The notes under the pieces are model-generated. The model did not search any database and was not told where the DNA came from. It was given only the letters and a program-made list of their open reading frames with translations. Source: Brachionus plicatilis (Eukaryota > Rotifera > Eurotatoria > Ploima > Brachionidae). Taken from it: DNA of 12,157 bases. The translations under genes were made by a program, and so were the position numbers. Below, in pieces: positions 1-8,112 of this stretch. The DNA lies in assembly GCA_010279815.1 (NCBI GenBank), contig QEOQ01000602.1:297550-309706 (forward strand), written 5' to 3'. Positions within the stretch are counted from its first letter, which is position 1. Each line of letters opens with the position of its first letter.

Positions 1-53
1 ATTTATTTTTATGATGTAATAAATTTTTTATTTTTTTCCCTTATATTTTCAAG

Positions 54-124
54 TTATTTGAAATAAAACTAGCGAACCCATTTTATTGTAAACAATGTGG
101 AAAATATATAGGTTTTACTTTAAA
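54..124 (+). other. Candidate internal exon with a CxxC zinc knuckle
   Basis: A pyrimidine-rich run ends in a good 3' splice site (TTTTCAAG, G at 53). The next 71 bases are open in one frame and stop at a consensus-like donor, GTAAGG at 125-130. The frame reads LFEIKLANPFYCKQCGKY and then IGFTLK; FYCKQCGK has the C-x2-C-G-K look of a zinc-binding knuckle. No partner CxxC or HxxxH is visible, and a possible next exon after the acceptor near 190 stops quickly. This may be a real exon of an unidentified gene, a gene fragment, or chance. The splice signals on both sides are the main support. Confidence 0.25.
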
Positions 125-300
125 GTAAGGAATTTATAATTTTTTTTTGTATCAAATTTTTTTTTTATTTTCATTTATAATAATCTTCAAAGATATTTAT
201 TCCAAGTGAATAGCTTACTTCTATATTTATACATCATGTAGAAATGTGGGTAATTGTAAGACATTTAATCAAAGTAGCCTATTAACTATTAAATTCTTTA

Positions 301-483
301 CTTCACAATGGTAATTCGGCAAGTGGATCTAAAGATGGTAGAATTAAAATTTGGAATACAAATGATAAAAGTCAAAAAATGACCCTAACAGGTCATTTAA
401 ATTGGGTAAGTTCACTTGCAGCACTTATTAATGGTGAACATACGAGTGGATCTTTTGATGATTCAATTAAAATTTGCAATTAA
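301..483 (+). pseudogene. 3' fragment of a WD40-repeat gene (two C-terminal blades)
   Basis: Sixty codons are open up to TAA at 481-483. They contain the end of one WD40 blade (SASGSKDGRIKIWN), a complete TLTGH...W blade, and a terminal blade ending IKICN-stop. The end falls at the same place as in the two long copies, which finish IKIWN-stop, so this is the 3' end of a paralogue. Upstream of 301 the similarity fades at once and no other blades are found. The last blade has lost its tryptophan (TGG to TGC), and the usual NGDLASGS reads NGEHTSGS. It is diverged more than the other copies. The convergent TRAGR remnant follows at 530-592 on the other strand, as in the long copies. Confidence 0.75.
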
Positions 484-529
484 AAATTAATACGAATTTA
501 TTTTCTTATTAATTTTTAATCGAAGACTA

Positions 530-779
530 GTTTACAATTTTATTTCCACAAAGTATTTTCAACTTTTCAATTTTACCACGACCAGCTCTTGTTCATATGT
601 TTAACTCAATTGAATAAATTTAACGAGAAAGTTTTTAAGTCGAGTTTTTCTATTCCAATCGCAAAAATTCAATCAGTTCCATCTTTCAATTTCAATATCA
701 AAGTTAATCAACAGGCTAGTGCCCTTGCCGTAAAAGACCGATTAACGATTCTTTTATTTGATATTAAAATCTTATACAA
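530..779 (-). pseudogene. Degenerate convergent ORF, TRAGR family (copy A)
   Basis: Reading down the minus strand from 779, one frame gives protein-like text such as NRSFTARALAC, LTLILKLKDGTD and IFAIGIEKLDLKTFSLNLFN, broken only by three TGA codons. In another frame, 592-530 reads TRAGRGKIEKL up to a stop. The 16-base core around the TRAGR codons recurs exactly in the same place downstream of both long WD40 copies (2570-2587 and 11201-11219). I do not recognise the protein. A 70-codon plus-strand frame at 589-801 is the shadow of this one. Several stops and at least one frame change mark it as decayed. The coding interpretation rests on conserved position and the repeated core, not on a known domain. 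Confidence 0.3.
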
Positions 780-1064
780 ATTTAAAAAAAATAAAAAATA
801 AAAAATGTTGTTTATAAAATAATTTAAAAAAAAGTAAAACATTGAAATATTTTAGCTAAATTTTTTGAATTTTTTTACAAAATCTGTAAATATTAAATTA
901 ATATTATTGAATATTGAATGCTTGAATGTTGCAAACTTCAACATTGATCTATTGATCACAAAACTATTCATCAGTCTTGAATAAAAGAATCCAAATGTTT
1001 TTTCACCATTTGATGTTTTTGATGCTGGTTCTATCAGATTCCCACTGTTTATGTACTATCATGA

Positions 1065-1264
1065 AATTATATTTCAGATTTCTTGAGTCATTTTCTTCAA
1101 TTTCCATCTGATAACATTGGTAATACAGTCACGTCACTAACTAGACTTGCAGAAACAAACAATATGCATCTTGCTTTCTTGGACCAAGTTACTTTTTTTT
1201 TCAATTTTAATCTTAACAATTGTTTATTTTTTTAAAACAATTTTTTCCATTTTTCTTGTTTTAG
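1065..1264 (+). other. Possible exon plus intron remnant
   Basis: After an acceptor-like TATATTTCAG ending at 1077, the frame reads DFLSHFLQFPSDNIGNTV and then TSLTRLAETNNMHLAFLDQ up to 1187. A possible intron follows at 1188-1264 (GTTACT ... TTTTTCTTGTTTTAG). The next codons are FIF-stop. Just upstream, 985-1076 holds another open stretch, SPFDVFDAGSIRFPLF, in a different frame. The base composition here is less A/T-rich than its surroundings. No family is recognised. It may be a decayed gene fragment; the donor is weak and the frame change argues against an intact gene. Confidence 0.15.
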
Positions 1265-1332
1265 TTCATTTTCTAGTTATTTTGGTGTCCATTTGTGTTG
1301 GTAAACTTTTCATTACAAAATATAAAATTTAG

Positions 1333-2221
1333 TAGTCATTAAATAATTTTGTACAAATAAAATTTGATTTTTAGAATTTCATTAGTTAGTTAGTTTAAGT
1401 TAGTTTTTTCTAAATCCTCTGTTGTAGCTTTGAAAAGACGTCCTAAGTTTGCTCATAATTTTATTTATTTGGCTTCAGTTTTTAAAATAAAATTCTTTGA
1501 TCAAAAATATTTTATTCTTTCGTTGAGTGATTAAAAAGCCATTGTTAATGAGATTTAAATCACGTTGCACTTTATTTTGTACTTAAGGTAAATAGTGGAT
1601 AAAAACTAGAAAATGAAAGTTTGGGAAATAGCTAATTTTTAGTTGAAAACCCGATGCCAAGCTTCTTCTATGATATTTTGAATTAAATTAGTGCATTTTT
1701 GAAATAATAATCAAAAAGTATCAAAAAAATAACAAGACTATATATAGACATTTTATTTGATTAATTTCCTATTTCCTTAAAACTAAAAAAAACTTTATAA
1801 TGTTCTTTTAAAAATTTTGTAGCATCAAATAAAAATTAACTTGCAATTTAAAAAAAATGAATTTATAAATTATATCACTATTAACTAATATGTTAAAGCT
1901 ATTAAAACTCTCCAAATGCTTTGATAAGTTTCTCTTTATAAAAGGTGAAAGGAATTTATTAATTTCACTGATAACTTGATCAAACAGCATTTTATTCTTT
2001 TAGATTATTATTAGTTTTTAAGGAATAAAATTAAATAAATTATCAACAAAAATAATTTTGATTAATTTTATTTTTGATCTCATAAAAAATTGATCCAAAA
2101 ACAAATTTTTAATGCTTCAATGAATATAAAATCATTAGATCTGTACATAGGATAATTTGAGCCACCTTGTATGAGTGGAATGCTTGCCTTTTTAATATTA
2201 AATTAAAAAATTCTTTTATAG
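1333..2221. other. A/T-rich stretch without a supported gene
   Basis: Nothing could be assigned here. The only patch that stands out is 1394-1534 on the plus strand, 46 open codons including SSVVALKRRPKFAHNF, with no ATG and no recognised family. A 60-codon minus frame at 1808-1990 has the Lys/Asn/Phe/Ile content expected from random A/T-rich DNA. A possible intron at 2169-2221 (GTATGA ... TTTTATAG) leads into the remnant that starts at 2222. Confidence 0.4.
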
Positions 2222-2823
2222 ATATTTATTGTCATTAGTTATCCAATATGCGTTGGAAGCCTTGATTTGATATTATTCTAGGTTTGTTTTAGATAATCAT
2301 GCGTGGAATACTGTGATAAATAAAATATTTAATGCTTAGAAATTGAAAAATTTTTAAGAATTTTATAATATTATAATAAATTGGCAGAAAATTTTAAGGG
2401 AAGCTGAACTAGTGAAATTAGGAATTAATTTGTTGAGTTTGGTACAAGAAATCTCCAAGTTTGAGTGGGTTGAAATGATTTCTATTTAATAAATCGAATA
2501 ATGGCGATCAAGAGAAAGAGAGTCTGCAGAAAAAATAGTTAAATTTTTATAGATTAAGTTGGGGGATAAACAAGAGCTGGTCGTTATCAAAAAGATAAAA
2601 CGAAAATTATTAATTGGAAAGGAAATTGTGAATTTCCTTTAGCCGAATTAATTTTAAAAAGTTAATATTTAAAAAAAAAAGTTTTTTTGATTTTGCTTTA
2701 CCTAAAATAAAATTTTTATTAGCTGGATTATTCTAAAAGTTCAAATTTACACCTAAATTTATTTTAGCTTTGGATAAGGTTGAATTAAATGTGAGTACTC
2801 TTACAACTAAAAGGAGTGTTTGA
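2222..2823 (+). pseudogene. Degenerate convergent ORF, TRAGR family (copy B)
   Basis: A single frame from 2222 reads as protein for about 140 codons with some eight stops: SLVIQYALEALI, RFVLDNHAWNTVINKIF, NWQKILREAELVKLGINLL, SLVQEISKFEWVEMISI, then RSRERESAEKIVK. A second frame (2570-2662) gives TRAGRYQKDKTK and NWKGNCEFPLAELILKS. After a possible intron, 2767-2823 reads ALDKVELNVSTLTTKRSV-stop. The later parts are matched in the right arm on its minus strand, where the segment before the putative intron ends at a GTAAGT donor. The 2767-2823 block is almost identical in both arms while bases around it have drifted. The family is not recognised. It converges on the WD40 gene, leaving 61 bases between the two stops. 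Confidence 0.35.
2758..2763 (-). promoter_or_regulatory. Candidate poly(A) signal AATAAA, left WD40 copy
   Basis: AATAAA lies on the minus strand about 120 bases past the WD40 stop, at the same position and in the same context as 11022-11027 in the right copy. In such A/T-rich DNA the hexamer is common, so conservation of position is the only real support. It also overlaps the likely acceptor of the convergent remnant. Confidence 0.3.
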
Positions 2824-2884
2824 CAACTGAAAATTAAAATACAAAATTTCGAATTAATTTAAAAATAAAAGTCTTAAAAATGTT

Positions 2885-3726
2885 TTAATTCCATATTTTA
2901 ATAGTTTCATCTTTTGAACCACTTGCTAAAAAGCCATTTGGAAGCAGTTTAAGTGTGCGAATTTCATCAGAATGACCAGTCAGAGTCATTTTTAAGCTTC
3001 CATCATTTGTATTCCAAATTTTAATTGTACCATCACCTGATCCACTTACCAAATCACCATTGTTAAGTACTACAAGGGACCAAACCCAATTTGTATGACC
3101 TGTTAGATTCATTTTTAAAATTCTATCATTTATATTCCATATTTTAATAGTGCCATCTTTTGAACCACTTGCTAAATCACCATTTTTAAGTACTGCAAGT
3201 GAGGAAACATTTGTATGATCATTTAGAGTGAATTTAACGCTTCCATCATTTGTATTCCATATTTTAATTGTATGATCATTAGATCCACTGGCTAAATCGC
3301 CATTGTGAAGTACTACAAGTATCCTTACCCAGTCAGTATGACCTGTTAGATTCATTTTTACACTTCCATTATTTGTATTCCAAATTTTAATTGTTTTATC
3401 AAATGATCCACTTGCCAAATCACCATTGTTAAGTACTACCAGTGACCTTACCTTATCTGTATGACCATCCAAAGTCATTTTCAAGCTTCCATTAATTGTA
3501 TTCCAAATTTTGATTGTATGATCATTTGATCCACTTGCCAAATCACCATTAAATAGAATTGTTAATGAACCTACATAACCTATATGACCAGTTAAAGTCA
3601 TTATTTCACATCCATTATCTAAACTCCAAATTTTAATTTCCCCATTTGATCCACTTACCAAATCACCATTGTTAAGTACTGCAAGTGAAATAATATTCGA
3701 CGAATGACCAGTCAAATTAGTTTCTA
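2885..3726 (-). CDS. WD40 propeller exon of secreted PAN-WD40 gene, left copy
   Basis: This is exon 2 of the left gene, open to TAA at 2885. It encodes seven WD40 repeats of about 41 residues, each with a GH dipeptide, an NGDLxSGS strand and a closing IKIWN. Seven repeats match a complete beta-propeller, a platform for protein binding. Blade 5 is one residue short compared with the right copy (HTN-VSSLAV against HTNDIVSLAV). Blade 1 carries NGEIKIWS. Joined to exon 1 through the 50-base intron, the lengths add to 1140 bases, a whole number of codons. The WD40 frame is intact, but exon 1 contains a nonsense codon, so a full product is unlikely unless there is readthrough or another start. The first in-frame ATG of this exon lies at the end of blade 1. 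An upstream TTG that keeps the frame open lies inside the intron and is not a credible start. Confidence 0.88.
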
Positions 3727-3776
3727 CTTTAAAATTAAAAATTAATTTTATCAATTAGTTAAAATATTTATTTTAC
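3727..3776 (-). other. Intron between PAN and WD40 exons, left copy
   Basis: This is a 50-base GT..AG intron: donor GTAAAA, branch-like AACTAAT, acceptor TTTTAAAG. It splits a codon after its first base, exactly as in the right copy. Splicing here restores one frame across the two exons apart from the nonsense codon. The branch-like site differs from the TACTAAT of the right copy by one base. Confidence 0.75.
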
Positions 3777-4074
3777 ATGTAAAATTAGAATCAATTTTGT
3801 ATTTTTTAAACTGTTTTTTAATCAACAAAACAAAATTTGTTTGATTAAAATCAATTGTTGAACATTCATTATGAAATGAACAATTTTATTCTTTTAAGAC
3901 AGCCATTTTACATTCTTCTCTTTGCAAACATTTCAATGCACATTCTAATCCATTATTTTTCCTACTCTCGATTAAATTTTTTCCACAATATTCTTTAAAG
4001 TATCCTTGTAGTTGCTGACAATTGCAAGTGAAAATCATCATTAAATAGATATTTAAGTAAATAAATATTTTCAT
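3777..4074 (-). pseudogene. Signal peptide and PAN-like exon with nonsense codon, left copy
   Basis: The start ATG is at 4074-4072. A hydrophobic signal peptide (MKIFIYLNIYLMMIFTCNC) is followed by the QQLQGYFKEYCGKNL segment and the PAN-like pattern ECALKCLQREECKMAVLKE. The next codon is TAA (3888-3886), where the right copy has GAA (one G-to-T change). Beyond it the frame continues with the same text as the right copy (NCSFHNEC and so on) down to the intron donor, with no further break. The product as written is a 62-residue secreted stub with only the first cysteines of the domain. The signal peptide does not match that of the right copy, although the mature part is almost identical. Alternatives are a sequencing error or a segregating allele. 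Confidence 0.75.
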
Positions 4075-4078
4075 TCTA

Positions 4079-4620
4079 GGAAAATTTAATAAAAATTTCT
4101 TTGATTTATAATAATGAAGTTATCAAGATATCTCTTCTTTTTTAATAAAAAACATAATATTTTAAAAAGTTTAGCCAGAAAAATTCTTTAGCTGAAAAAT
4201 TAAAAATTAAAAAACAAAAACTTGTTTTTTAATTCTAATTTATTTGAAAATTAAAAGAATAATTTAAAGAATATGTGTTATTTGATAACGTCATCAGTAA
4301 TATTTGATAAATTTTAATTATTTCCTTTTCCCTTTTATAAAGAAAAACTTTACAAAGCAATTGAATTCTTTAAATAACTTTATCATATTAGTTTTTTCTC
4401 AATTAATTTATTTATTCTAAATTGAGATTTTCGTTTTTAGGAAATCGTAAAAATAACCAAGGAAAATGTTTTTATTAAATTGTGGAGTTTTCTTGATAAT
4501 ATTGGAAAATTAGGCAAAATCTAGGATCCTGAACTATTTTTCAACTCAAGAATTGAAACCCTGCATCTAATTCTCCGGCGATCGGTTATTTTATAAAAAA
4601 CTGCTCTTTACACCCATATC
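4079..4620. other. A/T-rich stretch without a supported gene
   Basis: This is the 5' flank of the left WD40 gene and would hold its promoter, but no box stands out in the A/T background. The region 4520-4620 is less A/T-rich (it includes TTCTCCGGCGATCGG) and may belong to an unrecognised repeat. No tRNA, open frame or repeat of the right gene's 5' flank was found. Confidence 0.4.
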
Positions 4621-5195
4621 CAGTATGATGCAAAAGTTTAGAAATTTTTTTTTTGCTAACAAAAACAAAATGATTGTTTTTACTAATATAATTGGCAAAT
4701 TTTATAAAATAAAAAAAAAGAGGTTTATTTTTATTTTTTATTTGTCATCAATCAAAAAATCTTAAAACCAATTAAAAAAATTGTCAAAAAAAAATCCCAA
4801 TAAAAATACAAAATGAATAAATGAATATAATTAATTAAAAATAAAAACTGTTCAAAAGTTTAGAAATTTTTACAATTTAATATTTGAAATGACCGCGTTT
4901 GGCGTTATAACAAGCCAAAACTCTTTTTTTGACAAAGATTCAATCAATTTTTGTACGTAGTCAGTCGGAATCTTTAACCATTGTATGTGTATAACCTGTT
5001 TTAAATGCTCAATAGAGGTTACTTTTGTGTCTACCAATTTGGCACCCATGTATGACCATAAGTTCTCGATTGGGTTGAGATCTGGTGAACGGGCACATCA
5101 TGACAGACCTCAATGTTCTTGATAAAAAATATATTTTTGTGATCAGTAAAATTTTTTGGGTGACCAAAATGATCACATTCTGGACATGAGACCTA
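4621..5195 (-). mobile_element. Tc1/mariner-like element remnant (transposase C-terminal part)
   Basis: The minus strand from about 5195 reads a broken Tc1-type transposase. A degenerate stretch, PKNFTDHKN then FFIKNIEV, fits the region around the second catalytic Asp. Then comes RSPDLNPIENLWSYMGAKLV with the third catalytic acid (E of IENLW), then HLKQVIHIQWLKIPTDYVQK, then VLACYNAKRGHFKY-stop at about 4885. The frame is broken between FFIKNIEV and RSPDLNP. It breaks again at a seven-base A run near 4927, where a different run length would be needed to reach VLACYNAKRG. The N-terminal DNA-binding half is missing. The motif CAAAAGTTTAGAAATTTT occurs at 4631-4648 and again at 4853-4870, and CAGT begins at 4621. 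This resembles the outer and inner direct repeats of an IR/DR-type end. The other end of the element is absent. It is inactive. Confidence 0.8.
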
Positions 5196-5228
5196 TGATC
5201 ACATCTTTTGTGAACACTTGATCACAAA

Positions 5229-5721
5229 GTCGACATTACCCCATCATTTTTATTTTTAAAAATTGAAACAAAATTCTTCTTTTAAGATATTTAATTATGT
5301 TAGACTGGCCGAAACTAAAAAAGATAATTTAAAATCAACTAATTAAAAACTGGGTTTACCTAGAACCCAAAGCGAAAAAACTTTAACCTACAGTTAAATC
5401 ACTGTTACCCACAATCAAAAACTTTTTAAACACAGATAACAAAAATTTTTCACACAATTTTTGATTGTGTAAAAAAAATTTTTACCACAATAAACATAAC
5501 TTTTGAGCTAAGTTTTTTTAATAATTTCAAAAAATATTAATCACAGTTTTTTTTACAATTTTATCAAAATATTCTAATTCATTCAAATTAAAATTCCGAT
5601 GATTTTAAGAAATAAAAAAAAACCCTTTTTTTTTGAGATAAATAGATCTGAACTATCAACTATCTATTCAACTATATATTGAATATATCAACGTAATTTC
5701 TAAAATGTTTTTAACCACTTG
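5229..5721. other. A/T-rich stretch with a hairpin, no gene
   Basis: No open frame or known element was found. At 5441-5480 there is an imperfect inverted repeat: AAAAATTTTTCACACAAT, a short loop, then ATTGTGT followed by an A/T run. This could fold as a stem of about 17 pairs. It may be a scrap of another transposon end. Confidence 0.35.
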
Positions 5722-5929
5722 AAAATTTAAATTTATTTAATCAAAACATTTATCTAGCAAAAAAAAAGTAAATTAATTAATAAAATTTATGATATTTTAA
5801 TAAAGTGAAAAAGAAAATATTAGTTTTGTATTAGTGTTAATTAAACACTATTAAAATATCATAAATTTTATTTATTAATTTACTTTTTTTTTGCTAGATA
5901 AATTTTTTGATTAAATAAATTTAAATTTT
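5722..5929. repeat. Fold-back (MITE-like) element
   Basis: The left arm, 5722-5807, and right arm, 5846-5929, are near-perfect reverse complements over about 85 bases, including TTTATCTAGC against GCTAGATAAA and TTTATGATATTTTAATA against its complement. The loop is 38 bases. The loop sequence (5813-5845, GAAAATATTAGTTTTGTATT...) is repeated directly after the right arm at 5931-5964. There is no coding capacity. It may be a non-autonomous transposon or the product of a template switch during replication. Confidence 0.8.
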
Positions 5930-6135
5930 AGAAAATATTGGTTTTGTATTAGTGTTTAATTAATATTCTCTAATGATTATTGATCAATGTCAAATCTATT
6001 TTTTACTTGTGATCTCATTTTGAAGCGATAGGGCAATTTCTCATCAATTTACATTACTCTTTGTCATCAAATTGACTTCGACATCACTTCCGTCCCGGTT
6101 ACTTTTGTCACGATAACCTTGTTACACTATTTTAA

Positions 6136-6678
6136 AAGAGAAATTTATTACAATTTGTAATATTTAAAAAAAAAGTGCAATTTTCAAAAAATAATTTTGT
6201 AGCACATGTATTCTGTTACGTTTTTTTGAAAACTTTCAAACACTTAAACAAACAAAGGACCGAAGTTTTAACTTCTAATATATATTATAAAAGTTTGCGA
6301 CTACTTTCTGCAAAATTGGATCAGCAAGAAATTTTTTTGTCAGATGGCCAGCTAAAGCTAACCAATAATCATAACAATCAATTGACAACAATTTTACAAA
6401 AATTTTCAATTCCTAATATTCTAAACGGTATTAATGGAGAACAGCTATATTTAGATAACTCATCTCTGGTTAGTTTATCATACCATTCCGATACCAATGA
6501 AGCAATAAAGATAAATAATGCAGATTTTAGAATAAAAATAAAACGCAATATCAAAAATGAACCTGAATTTATTCAATACAACATATCAAATGACACTGAT
6601 CCAACTATCAAAGTCATCATTTACAAAATTAATTTACAAAACTCTAACTCTTCAAGATTTTTATTTAAGTTTATTTAG
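6136..6678 (+). CDS. Possible exon or fragment resembling a polycystin GAIN region
   Basis: The plus frame is open from 6136 to TAG at 6676-6678, and the protein-like part runs from about 6175. There is no methionine codon anywhere in it, so it cannot be a free-standing gene; an exon starting at the acceptor-like TTTTGTAG (G at 6202) is possible. The C-terminal half has the order seen in the GAIN region of polycystin-1-like proteins as I remember it: a strand run LVSLSYHSDTNEAIKINNA, then DFRIKIKRN, then PEFIQYNISND, then IKVIIYKINL. Polycystins are large membrane proteins of cilia and sperm. No GPS cleavage motif or membrane segment follows, and no donor site is obvious near the end, so it may be a stranded fragment. 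Composition is more codon-like than the flanks. The family call is from memory and weak. Confidence 0.35.
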   Translation, partial: KRNLLQFVIFKKKVQFSKNNFVAHVFCYVFLKTFKHLNKQRTEVLTSNIYYKSLRLLSAKLDQQEIFLSDGQLKLTNNHNNQLTTILQKFSIPNILNGINGEQLYLDNSSLVSLSYHSDTNEAIKINNADFRIKIKRNIKNEPEFIQYNISNDTDPTIKVIIYKINLQNSNSSRFLFKFI

Positions 6679-7030
6679 AAAACAATTATCAGATATTTAA
6701 TTATTTTTATTACACATATTGAATAAATAAAATATACTTTTATTACGATTGCTTTTTTCGTTATAATTTTGGACACAAACAAAAGATAATTTTGTTATGT
6801 TTAGAATTTTCGTGGTGTAACAAAAGTAAGCCAGACCCATCACTTTAATTTGTTTCTTATTGGGAATTGTAAAGAACGTTTGAGAAATAAATTTACAGCT
6901 GCTTAAGAAAACCATGAGAACTGCACTAACTTTGTGCAAGAGATGCTTAAGCAATTTTCTTAAACCTGTATACATATTATATAAATATTTAATATTTAAT
7001 AAAGGATGTTAAACAAATTAAAAATTAAAT
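6679..7030. other. A/T-rich stretch without a supported gene
   Basis: A 92-codon minus frame (6975-6697) exists but has no recognised domain and reads as A/T-rich noise in its second half. At 6815-6832 the sequence GTGTAACAAAAGTAAGCC resembles the reverse complement of GGTTACTTTTGTCACG at 6098-6113, which could mark ends of an element around the 6136-6678 frame; the match is short. Confidence 0.35.
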
Positions 7031-7494
7031 CCATCATAACTCTGCCATTAGCCGGTCCCAAGCCCAGGATGAGAAAAGAGGAGGGTGGTGGCAGCCACAC
7101 TATGTGGTCTTCTACGAGTCTGAAGAAGAGCTGTATTACGGGTACATAGATCTACGGGTCTTTGTCCTAGTCTTGTCGTATGAGGGTGCCGCTGGCTTGA
7201 CCAACATCCAGTATAGAATCTTAACAGAGCAAGAACCTGTTTTACAGCTGACCCTCTTTGGATAGCCGTAACTTTGGAAGCGCTAAAGTTAAGACATTCT
7301 CTCTTTAATTGAGAATGTCGCTTGGTTTGTGGTTCCAAGCTAGTCTAAATAGTTGCCGAGTTCGCAGCCAAATTTAAAGTGCTCGGATGAGTGGCGCTGT
7401 TTATGATGAACGTCCCACGTGCTTCTTAGGGGAAGGCGCCATCATAACTATGCCAATGCCGGTCCCAAGCCCGGATGAAAAAATAGGAGGGTGA
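7031..7494. mobile_element. GC-rich island, probable LINE (RTE-like) fragment
   Basis: This block is far richer in G and C than anything nearby, which suggests foreign or repeat origin. A unit of about 56-60 bases occurs at 7031-7090 and again at 7439-7494 in the same direction. It contains CCATCATAACT, GCCGGTCCCAAGCCC, GGATGA and GGAGGGTG, and its CCGG pairs can form a small hairpin. From memory, GGTCCCAAGCCCGGAT...GGAGGGT is typical of untranslated parts of RTE-type non-LTR retrotransposons; I could not check this. A perfect 9-pair hairpin (GACATTCTC / GAGAATGTC) lies at 7293-7319. A 96-codon minus frame spans much of the block but looks incidental. No reverse transcriptase motif is present. 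Confidence 0.45.
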
Positions 7495-7878
7495 TGCACA
7501 ACTGATTTTATTAATGGAAGTATTTAAATAAAGTCAAATATACAAAAAACATTAATTAAACATTTGAAAATTTAAAATTCTGAATTAAATGAATTTGGTC
7601 AAATCTATTTTAGCTAAAAGGCAAAAGAGCGAAAGCAAAAATTTTCTTCAACCTATTATTTTTTTAATTATATATTATTTTAATCAAAATTTTTTAATTG
7701 ATTAAATATAATTAAAGCCATAGAATCAAAGATAATTGCAGCATTAATACTTATATTTCAAACCTAAGTGCCGTACTAAAAGACAAATTTTAATAAAAAA
7801 CTTAAAATAAAGTTTTAAGTTTAGATGAGGCGGGCGCTAAAAAAAAGAGAGAAAAAAAAAATTGGGACTGGCTTATTT
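7495..7878. other. A/T-rich stretch, no gene seen
   Basis: No open frame, repeat or RNA gene was recognised. A short GC patch (GAGGCGGGCGC, 7825-7835) lies just before the CATAGC repeat cluster and may belong to the same element. Confidence 0.35.
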
Positions 7879-8010
7879 CATAGCATGTATTAATTCATAG
7901 CATTATTTTTTTTCATAGCATACAGTTAAATTTTCATAGCTCTTATTTTCTTTCATAGCATACAGGTAAATTATCATAGCATTAAAATTCATAGCATATT
8001 ATACATAGCA
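7879..8010 (+). repeat. Cluster of eight CATAGC(A/T) repeats
   Basis: CATAGCA, once CATAGCT, starts at 7879, 7896, 7914, 7935, 7954, 7975, 7990 and 8004, so spacing is 14-21 bases. Several copies sit in a longer context, TTTCATAGCATACAG followed by G or T and TAAATT (7912 and 7952). Same-direction short motifs with loose spacing resemble the subterminal transposase-binding repeats of DNA transposons. No transposase is seen next to them. Confidence 0.7.
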
Positions 8011-8112
8011 CAAAAAAATTTATTTATTCAAATATAGTTCATATGAAAGTGAGACACATGTCAATTAAGATTAATTAAAAAATAAAAAATTAGTTAATTG
8101 TGTTTAAACTAA

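Larger units (their letters stand above)
2384..4023 (-). repeat. Left arm of a large inverted duplication
   Basis: This block matches 9759-11430 in inverted orientation. It covers the PAN exon from the end of the signal peptide, the intron, the WD40 exon, the 3' flank and most of the convergent TRAGR remnant. Similarity is high in coding exons and patchy in flanks. One edge lies near AATTGTCAGCAAC (4015-4023 on the complement); the other is near the GCAGAAAATTT segment at about 2384. Edges were placed by eye. Confidence 0.85.

Noticed and set aside
589..801. 70-codon plus-strand frame
   Set aside because: It begins at TTG and lies antisense to the TRAGR-family remnant (779-530, minus), whose text looks more protein-like and whose core recurs at two other sites.
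1147..1332. 61-codon plus-strand frame rich in Phe/Leu/Ile
   Set aside because: Non-ATG start (TTG) and T-run-driven hydrophobic content; it overlaps a likely intron (1188-1264) in another frame.
1808..1990. 60-codon minus-strand frame
   Set aside because: Composition expected from A/T-rich noise, no domain and no conserved counterpart.
4537..4590. tRNA- or SINE-like patch (GAATTGAAACCCTGCATC)
   Set aside because: No A box, no cloverleaf and only a poor B-box match on the minus strand.
5136..5228. Cluster of TGATCAC palindromes with a 10-base inverted pair (TTTGTGATCA / TGATCACAAA)
   Set aside because: Much of it overlaps the decayed Tc1 transposase reading frame, so part of the pattern has another explanation; arms are short.
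6697..6975. 92-codon minus-strand frame
   Set aside because: No recognisable domain, second half is Asn/Lys/Phe noise, and no splice or start context supports it.
7048..7338. 96-codon minus-strand frame in the GC-rich island
   Set aside because: Starts at TTG and spans the repeated LINE-like motif; the length follows from few A/T-type stops in GC-rich DNA. No known domain.
7372..7430. Possible hammerhead or HDV-like ribozyme in the GC-rich island
   Set aside because: GGATGAGTGG resembles part of a hammerhead core, but the CTGATGA and GAAA core elements and closing stems are not present.
7879..8010. CRISPR array interpretation of the CATAGC cluster
   Set aside because: Repeats are only 7 bases with irregular short gaps and the DNA is clearly eukaryotic.
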